64,000 nt of DNA, from the NCBI RefSeq assembly GCF_003584165.1, contig NZ_QXFJ01000027.1:1-64000 (forward strand), written 5' to 3'. Position 1 is the first letter of the stretch. Each line of letters opens with the position of its first letter. The notes beneath the pieces are model-generated. The model did no database searches and had not been told where the DNA came from. It saw only the letters and a list, made by a program, of their open reading frames with translations. Of the stretch, positions 9,525 through 17,027 are shown piece by piece. The translations under genes and the position numbers were made by a program. The stretch is from Flagellimonas aequoris. Its GTDB lineage: Bacteria > Bacteroidota > Bacteroidia > Flavobacteriales > Flavobacteriaceae.

Positions 9525-9833
9525 TCATGCCCGAGGGGGCTGTAAAAGAGAAGGTGGAATATCCTTGCCGAGGTCATCAAAATGGGCAAAGAATTCGTCT
9601 GGGATTTCTGGCTGGTACGGTTCAAATGCGACAAGCCCAAAATCTATGGTGTGAACGTGGCAACAATGACATTGACAGAAAGGCGAGCAAAGTTCACAAT
9701 CGTCACCTTGGTCGCCGTCAGAATCGACTACCGAAACAGTTTGGCAATCGTCAGAGGCATTCCCTGAATCACTACAAGGCACCACGTTGAGCGCCAAGAA
9801 GTATATTGTTAATATGATTGTCAAAAATTTCAC
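9525..9833 (-). CDS. Small Cys-rich exported protein (DUF6660-like) ahead of czcA
   Basis: About 102 aa, taking a GTG start at 9833 that gives a clean signal peptide (KFLTIILTIYFLALNVVPC). After it comes an acidic stretch and a dense Cys/His motif, CELCSPFCQCHCCHVH, then a Pro-rich tail. Small proteins of this kind commonly precede CusA/CzcA genes in Flavobacteria (DUF6660). The function is unknown; binding of a soft metal in the envelope is the obvious guess. The frame is open further upstream, but those residues do not look like a signal sequence. Confidence 0.7.
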   Translation of the reverse strand: MKFLTIILTIYFLALNVVPCSDSGNASDDCQTVSVVDSDGDQGDDCELCSPFCQCHCCHVHTIDFGLVAFEPYQPEIPDEFFAHFDDLGKDIPPSLLQPPRA

Positions 9834-9837
9834 GGGG

Positions 9838-9845
9838 CAAAGATA
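9838..9845 (-). promoter_or_regulatory. Possible -7 box (TAnnTTTG) immediately before the small Cys-rich gene
   Basis: On the minus strand TATCTTTG matches the Bacteroidota -7 consensus and ends 4 bp before the GTG start at 9833. A TTTG at 9871-9874 could be the -33 element, but the 25-bp spacer is long. If used, the transcript would be almost leaderless, so this call is tentative. Confidence 0.3.
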
Positions 9846-9978
9846 AAAAAATCCAAGTGCAACTCTATTGCAAAGAATGGTTCTTAAAAGGAACTCTTTT
9901 TGGACCAATAAAAAGTAGTTCCAAACTTCATTATTGGAGTTTTCCCCCTAAAATATCAGGTCATTACTAGAGTATGAA

Positions 9979-10055
9979 AAAAGTGACATCGGCAACGGCC
10001 TTATGCCGTCCCTTTCCCGAGAAATATTTTCCGGGTTTATCTTTGCGCAGTATTG
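9979..10055 (+). repeat. Imperfect ~75-bp direct repeat, copy A
   Basis: It shares AAAAGTGACA, then a 5-bp stem hairpin ACGGC-CTTAT-GCCGT followed by CCC, a (t/c)CCGA segment, CGGG(T/C)TTATCTTT and a final TATTG with the copy at 18903-18982. Both copies are in the same orientation. They bracket the block from the dnaE-type gene to the long parB gene. Confidence 0.7.
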
Positions 10056-10079
10056 ATCGGAATACGTCCTTACTCGCTT

Positions 10080-13061
10080 TTATTTGGCCAATAGCGCTCC
10101 CGATCCCACTTGTCTCGGGTCAGGTTTCAAGGGTTGTTTGACGGTCGTAACCACCTCCAGACTGAAATGCCCGAACTCTTCGGTCACCGTTCCATGGCAT
10201 AGATAGGTCCCCTTTCCATGAATGGGTGTGGATGCCATTGTTTGGGGAAAGTGGACACAGTCAAAAAAATGCCCTTCCAGATCGAGCATGGTGGTAAAGC
10301 GCATCGTGTCCCCTTTGGATGTGGTGTTCAGTCGGGTATGCACTAGGGAACCATAGATCCATATCCTTTGGTTGACATGGGCCTCAAAATCACCGGCGGT
10401 CAATCGGCTCCTTACCTTGCCGTCCATCAATTCATAATACCCACATAGCGGAAATCCCAAGAGTTCTATTTGGTCATAGGCATCCTCAATAGGATGGGAA
10501 GGTAAGTTTGGTAATGTAAAATGCCGGTGGTTGGGTTTAAAGAGCAATTTCTGGACCGTATCCTTTCGATGGGCCCTGGTCTTGAACACGGCCTGCCAAA
10601 GCACTTGTTTCTTGGGTACCCCAAACACACGAAAGGCATCGATACGTACCAAGATGGTCAACTGTTCGATGGCAATCGGGACACGGTCGATAAAATCATC
10701 AAAATCCCGGAACTTCCCATGGAGCTGCCTTTCGTTCAGGATGCGTTGGATGACCAAACGTTCCAAACTCCGAAGCTGCCCCAGCCCCAAATAGATGTGC
10801 TTCCCATAGATGACATTGACATGATCACTGCGGTTGATACAGGGCGGATGGATAATTCCTCCCCACATCTTAGCCTCATGGACATAGAGCTCTGTATCAT
10901 AGAACCCTCCCCCATTGTTGAGCACGGCTACCATAAATTCCAGGGGAAAGTAGCATTTCAGATACAGGCTCTGGTAGCTCTCCACCGCATAGGAAGCGGA
11001 ATGTCCCTTGGCAAAGGCATAGCCCGCAAAACTCTCGATCTGTTCCCAGACCATTTGGGTCAAGGCAGCATCGTGCCCCCTTTGTTTGCAGTTTTCAAAA
11101 AACTTGAGTTTCACTGCTTGGAATTCCTCCCGGGAACGGAACTTTCCGCTCATCCCCCGTCGCAACACATCGGCCTCCCCTAGGTCGAGTCCTGCAAAGA
11201 GATGGGCCACCTTGAGCACATCCTCTTGATAGACCATGATCCCATGGGTCTCCGGCATGATCTCCAACAGGATGGGATTGGCCTCCTTGCGGCGTTCCGG
11301 TTCCCGCTCCCTGCGGATATATTCATCCTTCATCCCCGAGGAGGATACCCCTGGACGGATCACGGAGCTGGCCGCCACCAGTCCCAAGTAGTCATGGGTC
11401 CGTAGCTTTTTCATCAGCCCCCGCATGGCTGGGGATTCCACATAATAGGCCCCTATCGCCCTTCCTTGGCTCAACAGCCGATTGATATTGGCATCCTGTT
11501 TCATGGCCTCCACGCTCTTGATGTCCCAAAGCATGGCATCGGGTCGGTTGTCCTTGATCACCTCAACCGCCTCCTTGATCTTGGCCAATCCCCGTTGCCC
11601 AAGGATATCGAACTTGAACAGGCCTACATCCTCGGCAATGATCATATCGAACTGCACCGTCGGAAACCCTTTGGGCGGCAGGGTCGTGGCCGAATAGTAA
11701 TGCTCGGAACGGTCCAGAATCAAGATCCCCGAGGAATGCACACTGATGTAATTGGGCATCCCATGGATATAGGTGGCGTATTTCAGCACCAATCGGGCCA
11801 GTTCGTCCAAGCTTCCTTGCTCATACCGACCTGCACTGAGCTTATCGATTTCCTCGGTGGGCAGACCGAACACCTTGCCCAGTTCCCGAACAGCGGCCCG
11901 GTATTTAAAGGTGTTGTAGGTTCCCAATAGGGCCACATGCTCGAAACGTTCAAAAATATAGGCCGTGACATCGTCCCGGTCCCAGGTGGAAAAATCAATG
12001 TCAAAATCCGGAGGGGAGGCCCTAAAGGGATTGATGAACCGTTCAAAATACAGGTCCAGTTCAATGGGATCCACATCGGTGATCCCGATCAGGTAGGCCA
12101 CCAGACTGTTGGCCCCACTCCCCCTGCCCACATAGGGATACCCTTTGGACTTGGCATAGGAGACGATATCATGGTTGATCAAAAAATAGGACACGAAGTC
12201 CAGTTCCTGAATGGTACGCAGTTCCCGGAACATCCGCTCCTTGACCTTTTCCGTGGGATGGGCATAGCGTCGAGGCAGCCCATCCAATGCCAGTTCCCGC
12301 AACCGCTCCACATCCAAGGCCTTGGACGCCAAAAAACGGGACTGGTTCTGGGAAACCCGCTCACTTCCAAACCCAAAGGCAATGGTACAGGAGTCCATCA
12401 ACCGCTGCGTATTCTCCCAGATATGCGGAAAATCAACCAAGGCTTTTTTTAGTTCCTCCATGGACCGAAGGGTATCAGAGGGTCTGGCCTCCTCGGACTG
12501 GGGAAGTTTACTCAACAGTGTGTTCAATCCTATGGCCCGAAGCAACCGATGGGTATTGAAATCCTTTTTGTTACGAAAGCTCACGGGCTGTAACAACACC
12601 AATCTATCGGTATAATCCCGGTACCGGGAGAACCGTAATTTCCGGAGCTCTTCGACGGATACCCCAATGTACTCATAAGCTCGGAAGTCTGTCCGTTCCT
12701 CCTCCTGGATCTTCTCGAAGGGATAGATGACATGGACATGTTCGAATATTGGAGCCACGGAGGGAATGGATGTTCCCTTATGCAAATGTTCGGATAGAAA
12801 GGCATTGATCTCCCGAAACCCTTCATTGTTTTGTGCCAGGCCCACAAACTCCTGTACGTTCCCGTTCCGAAAATCGATGCCCAGAATGGGACGTATTCCC
12901 TGCTCATGGGCCAGTCGCACAAAGTTCATCCCTGCCGAACTGTTGTTGATATCGGTCAGGGCCAAGGTTTCCACCCCATGGGAACAGGCCAACTCCAAGA
13001 GCTCCGTTTCGGAAAGCACCCCGTAGTTCAAGGAATAATAGGTATGGCAGTTCAAGTACAT
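10080..13061 (-). CDS. dnaE: DNA polymerase III alpha-like polymerase (DnaE2/error-prone type)
   Basis: About 993 aa from the ATG at 13061, shorter than a replicative DnaE (~1150). It has an N-terminal PHP domain (NCHTYYSLNYG, ALTDINN), then the C-family polymerase core with the catalytic Asp pair in PPDFDIDFSTWDRDDV and the third Asp region FKFDILGQRGLAKIKEAV. Next are a helix-hairpin-helix region (INRSDHVNVIY onward) and an OB-fold-like C-terminus (IWIYGSLVHTR). The start is one base after the dinB stop, so the two polymerases form an operon. The pairing with a Y-family polymerase and a nearby SRAP gene suggests damage tolerance (translesion synthesis) rather than replication. Confidence 0.9.
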   Translation of the reverse strand: MYLNCHTYYSLNYGVLSETELLELACSHGVETLALTDINNSSAGMNFVRLAHEQGIRPILGIDFRNGNVQEFVGLAQNNEGFREINAFLSEHLHKGTSIPSVAPIFEHVHVIYPFEKIQEEERTDFRAYEYIGVSVEELRKLRFSRYRDYTDRLVLLQPVSFRNKKDFNTHRLLRAIGLNTLLSKLPQSEEARPSDTLRSMEELKKALVDFPHIWENTQRLMDSCTIAFGFGSERVSQNQSRFLASKALDVERLRELALDGLPRRYAHPTEKVKERMFRELRTIQELDFVSYFLINHDIVSYAKSKGYPYVGRGSGANSLVAYLIGITDVDPIELDLYFERFINPFRASPPDFDIDFSTWDRDDVTAYIFERFEHVALLGTYNTFKYRAAVRELGKVFGLPTEEIDKLSAGRYEQGSLDELARLVLKYATYIHGMPNYISVHSSGILILDRSEHYYSATTLPPKGFPTVQFDMIIAEDVGLFKFDILGQRGLAKIKEAVEVIKDNRPDAMLWDIKSVEAMKQDANINRLLSQGRAIGAYYVESPAMRGLMKKLRTHDYLGLVAASSVIRPGVSSSGMKDEYIRREREPERRKEANPILLEIMPETHGIMVYQEDVLKVAHLFAGLDLGEADVLRRGMSGKFRSREEFQAVKLKFFENCKQRGHDAALTQMVWEQIESFAGYAFAKGHSASYAVESYQSLYLKCYFPLEFMVAVLNNGGGFYDTELYVHEAKMWGGIIHPPCINRSDHVNVIYGKHIYLGLGQLRSLERLVIQRILNERQLHGKFRDFDDFIDRVPIAIEQLTILVRIDAFRVFGVPKKQVLWQAVFKTRAHRKDTVQKLLFKPNHRHFTLPNLPSHPIEDAYDQIELLGFPLCGYYELMDGKVRSRLTAGDFEAHVNQRIWIYGSLVHTRLNTTSKGDTMRFTTMLDLEGHFFDCVHFPQTMASTPIHGKGTYLCHGTVTEEFGHFSLEVVTTVKQPLKPDPRQVGSGALLAK

Positions 13062-13062
13062 G

Positions 13063-14277
13063 CTATTGTTGTCTATGGGCCAATAAGATGGGTGGTTGTC
13101 CGTCAAAGGGGTTTCCGCCTCTTCCTATACTATGGGCCCCCATGGCCGAGGCCCGCATCAAACTGGATTCCCCAAATCGATTCCGTACACGATCCATGGC
13201 CTGATAGAGGTTGAGCAGTTTTTCGTCATCCGCGAACAGGTCGATCTGGTAATACCCACCAACGATATGACTGTAGTTGACCCCAACAAGACGAATCAGC
13301 ATCCTTCGGTCATAAAGGGAGGTAAAGAGTTCCTTCACCAAGGGTACCAACACATGGTCCGCAGAAGTATAGGGAACCCGTTTCTGCTTGGTGTAGGTCT
13401 TGAAATCACTGTACCGGATCTTCACACTCACACAGCCCGTCATCTTATTGGCCCTTCGGAGTTGGTAGGCCAGGTTCTCGGCCATGGCGAACAAGGTGGT
13501 CTCCAGTTTGACCATATCGGTGGTATCCTTTCCATAGGTACGTTCCGTAGAAATGGACTTCCGTTCATGAAACGGGAGCAAGGGGGAATTGTCCAGCCCC
13601 TGGGCCCGCATCCAGATGGTCCGTCCATGCAACCCAAAGGCGCTTTCCAGCATCTCCAAGGGCAGTTGCTGTACGGTCTGTATGGTAGTCACCCCCATAT
13701 TGGACAAAAGCCCATAGGTTTTCTCCCCCACGGAGGGCAGTTTACGAATGTGTAAAGGCGCCAGGAACTCTTTCTCCAGTCCAAGATCGATCTTCATCTG
13801 GTTGTTGGGCTTGGCCTCCCCGGTGGCCACTTTGGAGACCACCTTGTTCTGGGAGAGTCCAAAGGAAATAGGCAATCCCGTTTCCCTCAAGATCCGTTGT
13901 CGAATTTCCGAGGCGTATTTGTAACAGCCAAAGAAACGGTCCATCCCGGAAAGGTCGGCATAGAACTCGTCCACACTGGCCTTTTCAAAGACCGGGACAC
14001 TCTCCTTGATAATCTCGGTCACATTGTCCGAGAACTTCATATAGGTCCCTGCATTGCCCTTAATCACAGTGGCCTCCGGACACAACCTCCGGGCCACTTT
14101 CATGGGCATCCCTGAATGCACCCCAAAACGCCGGGTCTCATAGCTACAGGCCGCGACCACCCCTCTGTCCCCCAACCCACCGACCAAGAGGGGCCGCTTC
14201 ATCAGACGGCTGTCCAGTAGTCGTTCACAGGAGACGAAGAAGGTATCCAGATCGATATGGAGAATGGTGGGTTTCAT
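13063..14277 (-). CDS. dinB: Y-family DNA polymerase (DinB/Pol IV-like)
   Basis: 404 aa. It carries out translesion DNA synthesis. The palm metal ligands are visible in HIDLDTFFVSCERL near residue 8 and SVDEFYADLSGMD near residue 102. ATGEAKPNNQM and the helix-hairpin-helix region KLPSVGEKTYGLLSNMGV follow, then a little-finger domain. It lacks an obvious C-terminal clamp-binding motif. It is the first gene of a two-gene operon with dnaE and diverges from the SRAP gene across a 116-bp region with a palindromic operator and a good flavobacterial promoter. Confidence 0.93.
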   Translation of the reverse strand: MKPTILHIDLDTFFVSCERLLDSRLMKRPLLVGGLGDRGVVAACSYETRRFGVHSGMPMKVARRLCPEATVIKGNAGTYMKFSDNVTEIIKESVPVFEKASVDEFYADLSGMDRFFGCYKYASEIRQRILRETGLPISFGLSQNKVVSKVATGEAKPNNQMKIDLGLEKEFLAPLHIRKLPSVGEKTYGLLSNMGVTTIQTVQQLPLEMLESAFGLHGRTIWMRAQGLDNSPLLPFHERKSISTERTYGKDTTDMVKLETTLFAMAENLAYQLRRANKMTGCVSVKIRYSDFKTYTKQKRVPYTSADHVLVPLVKELFTSLYDRRMLIRLVGVNYSHIVGGYYQIDLFADDEKLLNLYQAMDRVRNRFGESSLMRASAMGAHSIGRGGNPFDGQPPILLAHRQQ

Positions 14278-14300
14278 AAAATGTTGGATTTATTCCTATA

Positions 14301-14346
14301 ATTTGGAAAATATCCAAATGTACGGAAAGGGACGAGCCGTTTCAAA
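14301..14346 (-). promoter_or_regulatory. dinB promoter overlapped by a palindromic operator
   Basis: On the minus strand, TTTG at 14343-14346, a 20-bp spacer and TACATTTG at 14315-14322 match the Bacteroidota -33/-7 consensus (TTTG, TAnnTTTG). The -7 box overlaps the right arm of a perfect inverted repeat ATTTGGA-AAATA-TCCAAAT at 14301-14319. A repressor bound there would block dinB-dnaE and could also affect the divergent SRAP gene. No LexA-like gene is visible in the cassette. Confidence 0.65.
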
Positions 14347-14393
14347 ACTTTAACAATTTTGCCTATCTTAATACGGCATAATTCAACCTCAAC

Positions 14394-15149
14394 ATGTGTT
14401 ACTCGACCAGACAGACCCGGGAACGGAAGGAGCTGGAAAAACTCCTTTCTGTCAAGGCCATGTACGGTGACCTGGACACCGACCTGGAACTCATTTATTT
14501 CCACGCCAACGGCTGGAGCCATCCTGTGATGTGGACTTTGGGCCAGGAAGAGCCCTACAATATGCTCCCTGCGATGTGGGGCATCATGCCCCCAAAGGAA
14601 AAGCAGGAAAATTACACGGAGTATTTCAAGAACCCAAAAACCTTTGGGGGACTGAATGCCAAATCCGAAAAGCTCTTTGACCACTTCGTGTACCGGTACT
14701 GTTGGGAGCACCAACGCTGTATCATTCCCGTGGACGGATTCTTCGAACCACACAATACGAAAGTGAAAGTCAAGGGAAAGGATTTTAAAGTTCCGTTTTA
14801 TTTCCATAGAAAGAACGGCGACCCCATATACCTAGCGGGCATCTATACCAACACGGCCGATGGACGGAGGACCTTTGCCGTACTCACCAAGGACGCCACC
14901 CCCATGTTCGAGGAAATCCACAATGAAAAGAAAAGGCGACCCGTCATCATTGATGATGAAAACTTGGATGCTTGGTTACATAACGGCAACAATAAATCAG
15001 ATGTTCAAGATCTTATCGATGACGATCTATGGGAAGGTGATCTGGAAGCCTATCCCGTCACCAAGGACCTCTATAGTAGAAGTGTGGATTCCAACTATCC
15101 GGGCATCATTGAAAAAGTGGACTACGAAGAGGTGTCCATACCCTATTGA
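14394..15149 (+). CDS. SRAP (SOS response-associated peptidase, YedK/HMCES-like)
   Basis: 251 aa. SRAP proteins crosslink to abasic sites in single-stranded DNA through the amino-terminal Cys. Here the protein begins M-C-Y-S-T-R, placing the catalytic Cys2 correctly. Other family features are an Asn in the NAKSEKLFD segment, the acidic PVDGFFEPHN region (GFYEW in many homologues) and an EEIHNEKKRRPVIID segment with the catalytic His. It diverges from the dinB-dnaE operon, consistent with shared damage control. Confidence 0.9.
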   Translation: MCYSTRQTRERKELEKLLSVKAMYGDLDTDLELIYFHANGWSHPVMWTLGQEEPYNMLPAMWGIMPPKEKQENYTEYFKNPKTFGGLNAKSEKLFDHFVYRYCWEHQRCIIPVDGFFEPHNTKVKVKGKDFKVPFYFHRKNGDPIYLAGIYTNTADGRRTFAVLTKDATPMFEEIHNEKKRRPVIIDDENLDAWLHNGNNKSDVQDLIDDDLWEGDLEAYPVTKDLYSRSVDSNYPGIIEKVDYEEVSIPY

Positions 15150-15260
15150 CCTTTCCTTTTGACCATGTTCATGGGTACGGACAGGGAATATCCCCCATTA
15201 AGGGTTCGCTAGCCCCGGAAGTGCAAGATCTTCAACGGTCAACCCAGACAGATGTACTTA

Positions 15261-15393
15261 TATTTCATGAAAAATATATAAAAATCATCGTTTTTCACGC
15301 CAAGTAATTGTTTTTCATGGTATATTTGTCATTATATTTCACGTCATCATATGAAAAATAATGATTTTTCACAGAAAATAACGGTTTTTCATG
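15261..15393 (+). promoter_or_regulatory. Cluster of TTTTTCA(T/C) motifs around the fic promoter and start
   Basis: Copies of (T)TTTTCA(C/T), mostly followed by G, occur at about 15291, 15311, 15336, 15365 and 15385, with inverted copies at 15267-15275 and 15351-15360. A -7 box TATATTTG at 15321-15328 lies in the middle, about 23 bp before the fic ATG. The motifs continue into the first 15 codons. The arrangement looks like a multi-site operator for autoregulation; the binding protein is unknown. Confidence 0.55.
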
Positions 15394-16898
15394 GCCGCAC
15401 CTTACCTGAGGAAGGTTTCTTGGTAGGTCAGTCCCTTTTGATTGCCACAATGGAGAATCAATTTGATGTAGCGGTTCCCCTGCCTGATATATTGGCCATG
15501 GCAACGGAGAAGCACCAACGCTACGATACGGACCAATGGCAAGTGTTCACCATAAGGCACAAACCCAAGGACGACCTGAAAAGCCATTTGGTCTTTGCCC
15601 TTAAATACGAGCCCTTGGACCTATATCTCCTCAAAAGGTTTTTCGAGTTGACCGGGGATGCCATCATACACCAAATGTTGGAAGAGGAGCCCACGGGGCA
15701 ATACACTAGAAGGGCGTGGTTTCTATACGAATGGCTGACCGGAATAACCCTTGACGTACCGAACCTGAACAAGGGCACTTATGTAACGGTGGTGGACCCC
15801 AACCTACAATATACGGCCGAGCCCGAGAATTCCACACGGCATCGCGTCAAGAACAACCTGCCCGGGGTCCCGGGGTACTGCCCGATGATCCGACGGACGG
15901 CAAAACTGGATGGGTATATTGCCAAGGACCTATCTGAAACCATCGAAAAGGGATTGGGCAAACGGGACAAGGATCTTATTCGAAGGACCGCTGCTTTTTT
16001 ATTGTTGAAGGACTCGAAGGCATCCTTTGCCATAGAAGGGGAACATCCCCCGAGCATGCGGGCAAGGAATTGGGGAAAAGCCATAGGCCAATCGGGCAAG
16101 TCCCCTTTGGGCATACAGGAGATCGAACGGTTACAGCATATTGTCATCGGCAACAAAAAACTGAGGCATATGGGCATCAGGACCGGGGAAGGCTTTATTG
16201 GGGAGCACGATAGGGAGACCCTCTCCCCCTTGCCCGACCACATCTCTGCCAAGGCCAAGGACCTTCCTCTTTTGATGCAAGGGTTGTTCGGCACGAACGA
16301 GCTGTTGCAGAAGTCTCGGTACAATCCTGTATTGGCCGCGGCCACCATCGCATTTGGCTTTGTTTTTATCCATCCCCTATCCGATGGCAACGGGAGGATA
16401 CATCGCTATATCATCCACCATTTGCTTACCCGGATGGGGTATACCAAGAGAGGTATGATATTCCCCATATCCTCTGCCATTCTGGAACGGATTGATGAAT
16501 ATCAGGATATTCTGGAGCATTTTTCCTCGCCAAGGGTCGATTTGATCGAATGGGAGGAAACACAAGACCATAACATCGATATCCTGAACGAAACCATTGA
16601 TCTATACCGGTACTTTGATTTGACCAAACAAGCGGAATTCCTGTATACCTGTGTGGAAGAGACCATTGAAAGGATCATACCGGAAGAATTGGACTATTTG
16701 GAAAAATACGATCGGATGACAAACCTTATCAATGCCCGTGTGACCTTACCGGATACCAAAGTCGATCTTTTGATCAAGTTTCTGAACCAGAATGAAGGTA
16801 TATTGTCCAAAAAAAGAAGGGAAAAGGAATTTGCGGAATTGACAGATGCTGAAATCCAGGAAATTGAAGATTCATTCCAAAGTATTTTCCAAGGTTGA
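15351..16898 (+). CDS. Fic-domain protein with N-terminal inhibitory motif (class II)
   Basis: 515 aa. Fic enzymes transfer AMP or related groups from nucleotides to target proteins. The Fic motif is HPLSDGNGRIHRY near residue 341, with Leu in place of the usual Phe but all catalytic residues (His, Asp, Asn, Arg) kept. An (S/T)xxxE(G/N) inhibitory sequence, SFAIEG, lies near residue 224 ahead of the Fic core, as in class II proteins. The N-terminal ~180 residues are unassigned, and the C-terminal ~110 residues are helical and charged. It follows SRAP after a 201-bp gap containing its own motif-rich promoter. No separate antitoxin gene is visible. Confidence 0.88.
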   Translation: MKNNDFSQKITVFHGRTLPEEGFLVGQSLLIATMENQFDVAVPLPDILAMATEKHQRYDTDQWQVFTIRHKPKDDLKSHLVFALKYEPLDLYLLKRFFELTGDAIIHQMLEEEPTGQYTRRAWFLYEWLTGITLDVPNLNKGTYVTVVDPNLQYTAEPENSTRHRVKNNLPGVPGYCPMIRRTAKLDGYIAKDLSETIEKGLGKRDKDLIRRTAAFLLLKDSKASFAIEGEHPPSMRARNWGKAIGQSGKSPLGIQEIERLQHIVIGNKKLRHMGIRTGEGFIGEHDRETLSPLPDHISAKAKDLPLLMQGLFGTNELLQKSRYNPVLAAATIAFGFVFIHPLSDGNGRIHRYIIHHLLTRMGYTKRGMIFPISSAILERIDEYQDILEHFSSPRVDLIEWEETQDHNIDILNETIDLYRYFDLTKQAEFLYTCVEETIERIIPEELDYLEKYDRMTNLINARVTLPDTKVDLLIKFLNQNEGILSKKRREKEFAELTDAEIQEIEDSFQSIFQG

Positions 16899-16982
16899 TG
16901 GGTAACCTGACCCAGTTTGGGTTCCCTAACTATTCAAATCCCTATCTGTGGTAGGACACCGGCATGGTTCGACCAAAATAAA

Positions 16983-17010
16983 AAGGGTTCGCTTTCCCGA
17001 ACCCTTCTTT
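16983..17010. terminator. Bidirectional terminator between fic and parB
   Basis: A perfect 9-bp stem, AAGGGTTCG (16983-16991) and CGAACCCTT (16998-17006), with a 6-nt loop. It is followed by a T-rich run on the plus strand and A-rich sequence on the other side. It separates the convergent fic and parB-like genes. Confidence 0.8.
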
Positions 17011-17027
17011 TGTACCATTTGGAAGCC

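Noticed and set aside
10521-11183. Plus-strand open frame of about 220 codons opposite dnaE
   Set aside because: Shadow of the polymerase gene caused by its C/G-ending codons.
13096-13755. Plus-strand open frame of about 219 codons opposite dinB
   Set aside because: Antisense to the Y-family polymerase with no domain.
15261-15393. TTTTTCA motif cluster as a CRISPR array or plasmid iterons
   Set aside because: Units are only ~9 bp, in both orientations with uneven spacing, and no rep or cas gene is present; an operator cluster fits better.
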